A stretch of DNA of 64,000 bases from Hydractinia symbiolongicarpus (lineage: Eukaryota > Cnidaria > Hydrozoa > Anthoathecata > Hydractiniidae): contig NC_079884.1 in assembly GCF_029227915.1 (NCBI RefSeq), positions 4,900,001-4,964,000 of the forward strand, given 5' to 3'. Of the stretch, positions 1 through 10,985 are shown in pieces. The translations under genes were made by a program, and so were the position numbers. The notes below the pieces were generated by a model. The model did no database searches, had not been told where the DNA came from, and worked only from the letters and a program-made list of their open reading frames with translations. Numbering within the stretch: the first letter of the stretch is position 1; each line of letters opens with the position of its first letter.

Positions 1-1218
1 CGGGCCGAGTACGGGATTTACGGGAAATTGCAGGTTTTCGTTTGCCGGCGATTAAATTTCTTTTATTCAGCGTCTCATCAAAAATGAAAACATTTTTGAA
101 AACTACAAGTCTCATGCGTTTTAGTGGTGAAAAAATGAATTAAAAAATCGTTCGGGAAATGAGTTTACTCCCTGGGTACTATCTTTGTATACTTTTGACT
201 ATACGGGCCAAGCCCGGGATTTACGGGAAATCTCGGGTTTTTGTTTGCCGGCGATTAAACCTCTTTCATTAAGCGTCTCATCAAAAATGAAAACATTTTT
301 GAAAACTACAAGTCTCATGCGTTTTAGTGTTGAAAAAATAAAGTAAAAAATCGTTCTGGAAATGAGTTTACTCACAAGGTACCTTCTTTGTATACATTCG
401 ACTATACGGGCCAAGCCCGGGATTTACGGGAAATCGCGGGTTTTCGTTTGCCGGCGATTAAACATGTTTCATTAAGCGTCTCATCAAAAATGAAAACATT
501 TTTGAAAACTACAAGTCTCATGCGTTTTAGTGGTGCAAAAAAAATTTAAAAAATCGTTCGGGAAATGAGTTTACTCCCTGGGTACTTTCTTTGTATACAT
601 TCGACTATACGGGCCAAGCCCGGGATTTACGGGAAATCGCGGGATTTTGTTTGCCGGCGATTAAACCTCTTTTATTAAGCCTCTCATCAAAAATGAAAAC
701 ATTTTTGAAAACTGCAAGTCTTATGCGTTTTAGTGGTGAAAAGATAATTTAAAAAATGGTTTTGGAAATGAGTTTACTCACAGGGTACTTTCTTTGTATA
801 CATTCGACTATACCGGCCAAGCCCGGGATTTACGGGAAATCGCGGGTTTTCGTTTGCCGGCGATTAAACCACTTTCATTAAGCGTCTCATCAAAAATGAA
901 AACATTTCTGAAAACTACAAGTCTCATGCGTTTTAGTGGTGAAAAAGTAACTTAAAAAATCGTTCCGGAAATGAGTTTACTCCCTGGGTACTTTCTTTGT
1001 ATACTTTTGACTATACGGGCCGAGTCCGGGATTTACGGGAAATCGCGGGTTTTCGTTTGCCGGCGATTAAACTTCTTTTATTCAGCGTCTCATCAAAAAT
1101 GAAAACATTTTTAAAAACTACAAGTCTCATGGGCTCTAGTGGTGAAATAATAATTCAAAAAATCCTTTGGGAAATTAGTTTACTCCCTGGGTACTTTCTT
1201 TGTATACTTTTGACTATA
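1..1218 (+). repeat. Higher-order repeat, 6-monomer copy
   Basis: Positions 1-1218 recur at 1219 onward in the same subtype order, but with one monomer fewer than the next copy. The monomer around 640-780 looks chimeric: its left half matches the monomer at ~1860-1940 (CCTCTTTTATTAAGCCTCTC) and its right half matches the monomer at ~2140-2210 (GATAATTTAAAAAATGG). That is the product expected from loss of one monomer by unequal exchange. Confidence 0.75.
78..99 (+). repeat. Conserved hairpin motif in the satellite monomer (representative copy)
   Basis: TCAAAAATG at 78-86 and CATTTTTGA at 91-99 are exact reverse complements separated by AAAA, giving a 9-bp stem with a 4-nt loop. The same segment is in most monomers. 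Subtype changes in the right arm (CATTTTTAAA, CATTTCTGAA, CATTTTCGAA) shorten or interrupt the stem, so stem quality varies by subtype. Any structural role in DNA or transcript is inference. Confidence 0.7.
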
Positions 1219-2638
1219 CGGGCCGAGTCCGGGATTTACGGGAAATCGCAGGTTTTCGTTTGCCGGCGATTAAATTTCTTTTATTCAGCGTCTCATCAAA
1301 AATGAAAACATTTTTGAAAACTACAAGTCTCATGCGTTTTAGTGGTGAAAAAATAAATTAAAAAATCGTTCGGGAAAGGAGTTTACTCCCTGGGTACTAT
1401 CTTTGTATACTTTTGACTATACGGGCCAAGCCCGGGATTTACGGGAAATCTCGGGTTTTCGTTTGCCGGCGATTAAACCTCTTTCATTAAGCGTCTCATC
1501 AAAAATGAAAACATTTTTGAAAACTACAAGTCTCATGCCTTTTAGTGTTGAAATAATCAATTAAAAAATCGTTCTGGAAATGAGTTTACTCACAGGGTAC
1601 TTTCTTTGTATACATTCGACTATACGGGCCAAGCCCGGGATTTACGGGAAATCGCCGGTTTTCGTTTGCCGGCGATTAAACCTGTTTCATTAAGCGTCTC
1701 ATCAAAAATGAAAACATTTTTAAAAACTACAAGTCTCATGCGTTTTAGTGGTGCAAAAAAAATTTAAAAAATCGTTCGGGAAATGTGTTTACTCTCTGGG
1801 TACTTTCTTTGTATACATTCGACTATACGGGCCAAGCCCGGGATTTACGGGAAATCGCGGGATTTTGTTTGCCGGCGATTAAACCTCTTTTATTAAGCCT
1901 CTCATCAAAAATGAAAACATTTTTGAAAACTGCAAGTGTCATGCGTTTTAGTGGTGAAAAGATAATTGAAAAATCGTTTCGGAAATGAGTTTACTCACAG
2001 GGTACTTTCTTTGTATACATTCGACTATACGGGCCAAGCCCGGGATTTACGGGAAATCGCGGGTTTTTGTTTGCCGGCGAATAAACAACTTTCATTAAGC
2101 GTCTCATCAAAAATGAAAACATTTTTGAAAACTACAAGTCTTATGCGTTTTAGTGGTGAAAAGATAATTTAAAAAATGGTTTTGGAAATGAGTTTACTCA
2201 CAGGGTACTTTCTTTGTATACATTTGACTATACCGGCCAAGCCCGGGATTTACGGGAAATCGCGGGTTTTCGTTTGCCGGCGATTAAACCACTTTCATTA
2301 AGCGTCTCATCAAAAATGAAAACATTTCTAAAAACTACAAGTCTCATGCGTTTTAGTGGTGAAAAAGTAACTTAAAAAATCGTTCCGGAAATGAGTTTAC
2401 TCCCTGGGTACTTTCTTTGTATACTTTTGACTATACGGGCCGAGTCCGGGATTTACGGGAAATCGCGGGTTTTCGTTTGCCGGCGATTAAACTTCTTTTA
2501 TTCAGCGTCTCATCAAAAATGAAAACATTTTTAAAAACAACAAGTCTCATGGGCTCTAGTGGTGAAATAATAATTCAAAAAATCGTTTGGGAAATAAGTT
2601 TACTCCCTGGGTACTTTCTTTGTATGCTTTTGACTATA
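1219..2638 (+). repeat. Higher-order repeat, 7-monomer copy (1420 bp)
   Basis: Marker monomers recur at a shift of 1420 bp: 841 matches 2261, and 1219 matches 2639. Compared with the preceding 6-monomer copy it keeps an extra monomer whose pyrimidine stretch reads CAACTTTC (~2090). The unit begins again at 2639 and then passes into the 3856-bp duplication. Confidence 0.75.
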
Positions 2639-5600
2639 CGGGCCGAGTCCGGGATTTACGGGAAATCGCAGGTTTTCGTTTGCCGGCGATTAAATTTCTT
2701 TTATTCAGCGTCTCATCAAAAATGAAAACATTTTTGAAAACTACAAGTCTCATGCGTTTTAGTGGTGAAAAAATAAATTAAAAAATCGTTCGGGAAATGA
2801 GTTTACTCCCTGGGTACTATCTTTGTATACTTTTGACTATACGGGCCAAGCCCAGGATTTACGGGAAATCTCGGGTTTTCGTTTGCCGGCGATTAAACCT
2901 CTTTCATTAAGCGTCTCATCAAAAATGAACACATTTTTGAAAACTACAAGTCTCATGCCTTTTAGTGTTGAAAAAATAAATTAAAAAATCGTTCTGGAAA
3001 TAAGTTTACTCCCAGGGTACTTTCTTTGTATACATTCGACTATACGGGCCAAGCCAGGGATTTACGGGAAATCGCGGGTTTTCGTTTGCCGGCGATTAAA
3101 CCTGTTTCATTAAGCGTCTCATCAAAAATGAAAACATTTTTGAAAACTACAAGTCTCATGCGTTTTAGTGGTGCAAAAAAAATTTAAAAAATCGTTCGGG
3201 AAATGAGTTTTCTCCCTGGGTACTTTCTTTGTGTACATTCGACTATACGGGCCAAGCCCGGGATTTACGGGAAATCGCGGGATTTTGTTTGCCGGCGATT
3301 AAACCTCTTTTATTAAGCCTCTCATCAAAAATGAAAACATTTTTGAAAACTGCAAGTCTCATGCGTTTTAGTGGTGAAAAGATAATTGAAAAAATCGTTT
3401 CGGAAATGAGTTTACTCACAGGGTACTTTCTTTGTGTACATTCGACTATACGGGCCAAGCCCGGGATTTACGGGAAATCGCGGGTTTTTGTTTGCAAGCG
3501 ATTAAACAACTTTCATTAAGCGTCTCATCAAAAATGAAAACATTTCTGAAAACTACAAGTCTCATGCGTTTTAGTGGTGAAAATTAATTTAAAAAATCGT
3601 TCGGGAAATGAGTTTACTCCCTGGGTACTTTCTTTGTATACTTTTGACAATAAGGGCCGAGTCCGGGATTTACGGGAAGTCGCGGGTTTTCGTTTGCCGG
3701 CAATTAAACTTCTTTTATTCAGCGTCTCATCAAAAATGAAAACATTTTTAAAAACTACAAGTCTCATGGGCTTTAGTGGTGAAATAATAATTTAAAAAAT
3801 CGTTCGGGAAATGAGTTTACACCCCGGGTACTTTCTTTGTATACTTTTGACTATACGGGCCGAGTCCGGGATTTACGGGAAATCGCAGGTTTTCGTTTGC
3901 CGGTTATTAAACTTCTTTTATTCAGCGTCTCATCAAAAATGAAAACATTCTTGAAAACTACAAGTCTCATGCGTTTTAGTGGTTAAAAAATAATTTAAAA
4001 AATCGTTCGATAAATGAGTTTACTCCCTGAGTACTTTCTTTGTATACTTTTGACTATACGGGCCGAGTCCGGGATTTACGGGAAGTCGCGGGTTTTTGTT
4101 TGCCGGCGATTATACCTCTTTCATTAAGCGTCTCATCAAAAATGAAAACATTTTTGAAAACTACAAGTCTCATGCGTTTTAGTGGTGAAAAAATAATTTA
4201 AAAAATCGTTCGGGAAATGAGTTTACTCCCTGGGTACTTTTTTTGTATACTTTTGACTATGCGGGCCGAGTCCGGGGTTTACGGGAAATGGCGGGTTTTC
4301 GTTGGCCGGCGATTAAACTTCTTTTATTCAGCGTCTCATCAAAAATAAAAACATTTTTGAAAACTACAAGTCTCAAGCGTTTTAGTGGTGAAAAAATAAT
4401 TTAAAAAATCGTTTTGGAAATGAGTTTATTCACAGGGTACTTTCTTTGTATACATTGGACTATACGGGCCAAGCCCGGGATTTACGGGAAATCGCGGGTT
4501 TTCGTTTGCCGGCGATTAAACCACTTTCATTAAGCGTCTCATCAAAAATGAAAACATTTCTGAAAACTACAAGTCTCATGCATTTTAGTGGTGAAAAAAT
4601 AATTTAAAAATTCGTTCGGGAAATGAGTTTACTCACTGGGTACTTTCCTTGTATACTTTTGACTATACGGGCCGAGTCCGGGATTTACGGGAAATCGCGG
4701 GTTTTCGTTTGCCGGCGATTAAACTTCTTTTATTCTGCGTCTCATCAAAAATGAAAACATTTTTGAAAACTGCAAGTCTCATGCGTTTTAGTGGTGAAGA
4801 GATAATTGAAAAAATCGTTTCGGAAATGAGTTTACTCACAGGGTACTTTCTTTGTATACTTTTGACTATACGGGCCGAGTCAGGGATTTACGGGAAATCG
4901 CAGGTTTTCGTTTGCCGGCTATTAAACTTCTTTTATTCAGCGTCTCACCAAAAATGAAAACATTCTTGAAAACTACAAGTCTCATGCGTTTTAGTGGTGA
5001 AAAAATAATTTAAAAAATCGTTCGAGAAGTGAGTTTACTCCCTGGGTACTTTCTTTGTATACTTTTGACTATACGGGTCGAGTCCGGGATTTACGGGAAG
5101 TCGCGGGTTTTCGTTTACCGGCGATTAAACCTCTTTCATTAAGCGTCTCAGCAAAAATGAAAACATTTTTGAAAACTACAAGTCTCATGCGTTTTAGTGG
5201 TGAAAAAATAAATTAAAAAATCGTTCGGGAAATGAGTTTACTCCCTGGGTTCTATCTTTGTATACTTTTGACTATACGGGCCGAGTCCGGGATTTACGGG
5301 AAGTCGCGGGTTTTCGTTTGCCGGCAATTAAACTTCTTTTATTCAGCGTCTCATCAAAAATGAAAACATTTTTAAAAACTACAAGTCTCATGGGCTTTAG
5401 TGGTGAAATAATAATTTAAAAAATCGTTCGGGAAATGAGTTTACACCGCGGGTACTTTCTTTGTATACTTTTGACTATACGGGCCGAGTCCGGGATTTAC
5501 GGGAAATCGCAGGTTTTCGTTTGCCGGCTATTAAACTTCTTTTATTCAGCGTCTCACCAAAAATGAAAACATTTTTGAAAACTACAAGTCTCATGCGTTT

Positions 5601-6435
5601 TAGTGGTGAAAAAATAATTTAAAAAATCGTTCGAGAAATGAGTTTACTCCCTGGGTACTTTCTTTGTATACTTTTGACTATACGGGCCGAGTCCGGGATT
5701 TACGGGAAGTCGCGGGTTTTCGTTTACCAGCGATTAAACCTCTTTCATTAAGCGTCTCATCAAAAATGAAAACATTTTTGAAAACTACAAGTTTCATGCG
5801 TTTTAGTGGTGAAAAAATAATTTAAAAAATCGTTCGGGAAATGAGTTTACTCCCTGGGTACTTTCTTTGTATACTTTTGACTATGCGGGCCGAGTCCGGG
5901 GTTTACGGGAAATGGCGGGTTTTCGTTTGCCGGCAATTAAACTTCTTTTATTCAGCGTCTCATCAAAAATAAAAACATTTTTGACAACTACAATTCTCAA
6001 GCGTTTTAGTGGTGAAAAGATAATTTAAAAAATCGTTTTGGAAATGAGTTTATTCACAGGGTACTTTCTTTGTATACATTCGACTATACGGGCCAAGCCC
6101 GGGATTTACGGGAAATCGCCGGTTTTCGTTTGCCGGCGATTAAACCACTTTCATTAAGCATCTCATCAAAAATGAAAACATTTCTGAAAACTACAAGTCT
6201 CATGCATTTTAGTGGTGAAAAAAGAAATTAAAAATTCGTTCGGGAAATGAGTTTACTCACTGGGTACTTTCCTTGTATACTTTTGACTATACGGGCCGAG
6301 ACCGGGATTTACGGGAAAACGCGGGTTTTCGTTTGCCGGCGATTAAACTTCTTTTATTCTGCGTCTCATCAAAAATGAAAACATTTTTAAAAAATACAAG
6401 TCTCATGGGCTTTAGTGGTGAAATAATAATTTAAA
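2580..6435 (+). repeat. 3856-bp (19-monomer) tandem duplication, copy 1
   Basis: Rare variants all recur 3856 bp downstream: GACAATAAGGGCC (~3647 and ~7503), CATTGGACTATAC (~4453 and ~8309), GGTGAAGAGATAATTG (~4794 and ~8650), TCTCAGCAAAAATG (~5146 and ~9002), GACAACTACAATTCTC (~5983 and ~9839). Copy 1 has T at 3571. 3856 is 19 monomers less 1 bp. The shared segment begins within ATCGTTTGGGAAATAAG. Confidence 0.93.
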
Positions 6436-9400
6436 TAATCGTTTGGGAAATAAGTTTACTCCCTGGGTACTTTCTTTGTATGCTTTTGACTATACGGGCC
6501 GAGTCCGGGATTTACGGGAAATCGCAGGTTTTCGTTTGCCGGCGATTAAATTTCTTTTATTCAGCGTCTCATCAAAAATGAAAACATTTTTGAAAACTAC
6601 AAGTCTCATGCGTTTTAGTGGTGAAAAAATAAATTAAAAAATCGTTCGGGAAATGAGTTTACTCCCTGGGTACTATCTTTGTATACTTTTGACTATACGG
6701 GCCAAGCCCAGGATTTACGGGAAATCTCGGGTTTTCGTTTGCCGGCGATTAAACCTCTTTCATTAAGCGTCTCATCAAAAATGAACACATTTTTGAAAAC
6801 TACAAGTCTCATGCCTTTTAGTGTTGAAAAAATAAATTAAAAAATCGTTCTGGAAATAAGTTTACTCCCAGGGTACTTTCTTTGTATACATTCGACTATA
6901 CGGGCCAAGCCAGGGATTTACGGGAAATCGCGGGTTTTCGTTTGCCGGCGATTAAACCTGTTTCATTAAGCGTCTCATCAAAAATGAAAACATTTTTGAA
7001 AACTACAAGTCTCATGCGTTTTAGTGGTGCAAAAAAAATTTAAAAAATCGTTCGGGAAATGAGTTTTCTCCCTGGGTACTTTCTTTGTGTACATTCGACT
7101 ATACGGGCCAAGCCCGGGATTTACGGGAAATCGCGGGATTTTGTTTGCCGGCGATTAAACCTCTTTTATTAAGCCTCTCATCAAAAATGAAAACATTTTT
7201 GAAAACTGCAAGTCTCATGCGTTTTAGTGGTGAAAAGATAATTGAAAAAATCGTTTCGGAAATGAGTTTACTCACAGGGTACTTTCTTTGTGTACATTCG
7301 ACTATACGGGCCAAGCCCGGGATTTACGGGAAATCGCGGGTTTTTGTTTGCAAGCGATTAAACAACTTTCATTAAGCGTCTCATCAAAAATGAAAACATT
7401 TCTGAAAACTACAAGTCTCATGCGTTATAGTGGTGAAAATTAATTTAAAAAATCGTTCGGGAAATGAGTTTACTCCCTGGGTACTTTCTTTGTATACTTT
7501 TGACAATAAGGGCCGAGTCCGGGATTTACGGGAAGTCGCGGGTTTTCGTTTGCCGGCAATTAAACTTCTTTTATTCAGCGTCTCATCAAAAATGAAAACA
7601 TTTTTAAAAACTACAAGTCTCATGGGCTTTAGTGGTGAAATAATAATTTAAAAAATCGTTCGGGAAATGAGTTTACACCCCGGGTACTTTCTTTGTATAC
7701 TTTTGACTATACGGGCCGAGTCCGGGATTTACGGGAAATCGCAGGTTTTCGTTTGCCGGTTATTAAACTTCTTTTATTCAGCGTCTCATCAAAAATGAAA
7801 ACATTCTTGAAAACTACAAGTCTCATGCGTTTTAGTGGTTAAAAAATAATTTAAAAAATCGTTCGATAAATGAGTTTACTCCCTGAGTACTTTCTTTGTA
7901 TACTTTTGACTATACGGGCCGAGTCCGGGATTTACGGGAAGTCGCGGGTTTTTGTTTGCCGGCGATTATACCTCTTTCATTAAGCGTCTCATCAAAAATG
8001 AAAACATTTTTGAAAACTACAAGTCTCATGCGTTTTAGTGGTGAAAAAATAATTTAAAAAATCGTTCGGGAAATGAGTTTACTCCCTGGGTACTTTTTTT
8101 GTATACTTTTGACTATGCGGGCCGAGTCCGGGGTTTACGGGAAATGGCGGGTTTTCGTTGGCCGGCGATTAAACTTCTTTTATTCAGCGTCTCATCAAAA
8201 ATAAAAACATTTTTGAAAACTACAAGTCTCAAGCGTTTTAGTGGTGAAAAAATAATTTAAAAAATCGTTTTGGAAATGAGTTTATTCACAGGGTACTTTC
8301 TTTGTATACATTGGACTATACGGGCCAAGCCCGGGATTTACGGGAAATCGCGGGTTTTCGTTTGCCGGCGATTAAACCACTTTCATTAAGCGTCTCATCA
8401 AAAATGAAAACATTTCTGAAAACTACAAGTCTCATGCATTTTAGTGGTGAAAAAATAATTTAAAAATTCGTTCGGGAAATGAGTTTACTCACTGGGTACT
8501 TTCCTTGTATACTTTTGACTATACGGGCCGAGTCCGGGATTTACGGGAAATCGCGGGTTTTCGTTTGCCGGCGATTAAACTTCTTTTATTCTGCGTCTCA
8601 TCAAAAATGAAAACATTTTTGAAAACTGCAAGTCTCATGCGTTTTAGTGGTGAAGAGATAATTGAAAAAATCGTTTCGGAAATGAGTTTACTCACAGGGT
8701 ACTTTCTTTGTATACTTTTGACTATACGGGCCGAGTCAGGGATTTACGGGAAATCGCAGGTTTTCGTTTGCCGGCTATTAAACTTCTTTTATTCAGCGTC
8801 TCACCAAAAATGAAAACATTCTTGAAAACTACAAGTCTCATGCGTTTTAGTGGTGAAAAAATAATTTAAAAAATCGTTCGAGAAGTGAGTTTACTCCCTG
8901 GGTACTTTCTTTGTATACTTTTGACTATACGGGTCGAGTCCGGGATTTACGGGAAGTCGCGGGTTTTCGTTTACCGGCGATTAAACCTCTTTCATTAAGC
9001 GTCTCAGCAAAAATGAAAACATTTTTGAAAACTACAAGTCTCATGCGTTTTAGTGGTGAAAAAATAAATTAAAAAATCGTTCGGGAAATGAGTTTACTCC
9101 CTGGGTTCTATCTTTGTATACTTTTGACTATACGGGCCGAGTCCGGGATTTACGGGAAGTCGCGGGTTTTCGTTTGCCGGCAATTAAACTTCTTTTATTC
9201 AGCGTCTCATCAAAAATGAAAACATTTTTAAAAACTACAAGTCTCATGGGCTTTAGTGGTGAAATAATAATTTAAAAAATCGTTCGGGAAATGAGTTTAC
9301 ACCGCGGGTACTTTCTTTGTATACTTTTGACTATACGGGCCGAGTCCGGGATTTACGGGAAATCGCAGGTTTTCGTTTGCCGGCTATTAAACTTCTTTTA

Positions 9401-10291
9401 TTCAGCGTCTCACCAAAAATGAAAACATTTTTGAAAACTACAAGTCTCATGCGTTTTAGTGGTGAAAAAATAATTTAAAAAATCGTTCGAGAAATGAGTT
9501 TACTCCCTGGGTACTTTCTTTGTATACTTTTGACTATACGGGCCGAGTCCGGGATTTACGGGAAGTCGCGGGTTTTCGTTTACCAGCGATTAAACCTCTT
9601 TCATTAAGCGTCTCATCAAAAATGAAAACATTTTTGAAAACTACAAGTTTCATGCGTTTTAGTGGTGAAAAAATAATTTAAAAAATCGTTCGGGAAATGA
9701 GTTTACTCCCTGGGTACTTTCTTTGTATACTTTTGACTATGCGGGCCGAGTCCGGGGTTTACGGGAAATGGCGGGTTTTCGTTTGCCGGCAATTAAACTT
9801 CTTTTATTCAGCGTCTCATCAAAAATAAAAACATTTTTGACAACTACAATTCTCAAGCGTTTTAGTGGTGAAAAGATAATTTAAAAAATCGTTTTGGAAA
9901 TGAGTTTATTCACAGGGTACTTTCTTTGTATACATTCGACTATACGGGCCAAGCCCGGGATTTACGGGAAATCGCCGGTTTTCGTTTGCCGGCGATTAAA
10001 CCACTTTCATTAAGCATCTCATCAAAAATGAAAACATTTCTGAAAACTACAAGTCTCATGCATTTTAGTGGTGAAAAAAGAAATTAAAAATTCGTTCGGG
10101 AAATGAGTTTACTCACTGGGTACTTTCCTTGTATACTTTTGACTATACGGGCCGAGACCGGGATTTACGGGAAAACGCGGGTTTTCGTTTGCCGGCGATT
10201 AAACTTCTTTTATTCTGCGTCTCATCAAAAATGAAAACATTTTTAAAAAATACAAGTCTCATGGGCTTTAGTGGTGAAATAATAATTTAAA
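6436..10291 (+). repeat. 3856-bp tandem duplication, copy 2
   Basis: Second copy of the 19-monomer block, starting where the first ends. In a visual scan only one difference was found, A at 7427 against T at 3571 (GCGTTATAG against GCGTTTTAG). This is far below the divergence between neighbouring monomers, so the copying is very recent, or the region has been gene-converted or mis-assembled. Confidence 0.93.
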
Positions 10292-10739
10292 TAATCGTTT
10301 GGGAAATGAGTTTACTCCCTGGGTACTTTCTTTGTATACTTTTGACTATACGGGCCGAGTCCGGGATTTACGGGAAATCGCGGGTTTTCGTTTGCCGGCG
10401 ATTAAACTTCTTTTATTCAGCGTCTCATCAAAAATGAAAACATTTTTAAAAACTGCAAGTCTCATGGGCTTTAGTGGTGAAATAATAATTCAAAAAATCG
10501 TTTGGGAAATTAGTTTACTCCCTGGGTACTTTCTTTGTATACATTTGACTATACGGGCCGAGTCCGGGATTTACGGGAAATCGCAGGTTTTCGTATGCCG
10601 GCAATTAAATTTCTTTTATTCAGCGTCTCATCAAAAATGAAAACATTTTTGAAAACTACAAGTCTCATGCGTTTTAGTGGTGAAAAAATAAATTAAAAAA
10701 TCGTTCGGGAAATGAGTTTACTCGCTGGGTACTATCTTT

Positions 10740-10762
10740 GTATACTTTTGATTTACGGGAAA
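10740..10762 (+). other. 21-bp deletion inside a monomer, shared with ~12830
   Basis: The sequence reads TATACTTTTGATTTACGGG where other monomers have CTATACGGGCCGAGTCCGGGA between TTTTGA and TTTACGGG. The deleted 21 bp are bounded by the dinucleotide GA on both sides. The identical joint occurs at 12820-12838, so it was copied after it formed. Confidence 0.85.
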
Positions 10763-10949
10763 TCGCGGGTTTTCGTTTGCCAACGATTAAACTTCTATTA
10801 TTCTGCGTCTCATCAAAAATGAAAACATTTTTAAAAACTACAAGTCTCATGGGCTTTAGTGGTGAAATAATAATTTAAATAATTGTTTGGGAAATGAGTT
10901 TACTCCCTGGGTACTTTCTTTGTATACTTTTGACTATACGGGCCGCGTC

Positions 10950-10985
10950 CGGGATTTACGGGAAATGAGTTTATTCACAGGGTAC
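10950..10985 (+). other. Partial-monomer deletion joint and empty site of the 41106 insertion
   Basis: GGGATTTACGGGAAATGAGTTTA joins the GGGAAATCGC part of one monomer to the GGGAAATGAG part of the next, removing about 128 bp between two GGGAAAT repeats. The same joint in reverse complement flanks the poly(A)-tailed insert at 41106-41200. This locus therefore preserves the pre-insertion structure. Confidence 0.85.

Noticed and set aside
51-70. CENP-B box in the TTTTCGTTTGCCGGCGATTA segment
   Set aside because: TTCG is present, but the central A and the CGGG core are missing at the required positions.
997-1305. Many short open frames of 62-158 codons in the satellite, on both strands
   Set aside because: They repeat with the monomer. 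The 203-bp period is not a multiple of three, so frames shift from monomer to monomer, and stops depend on single variants. No initiation context, domain or codon bias was seen. They are by-products of the repeat.
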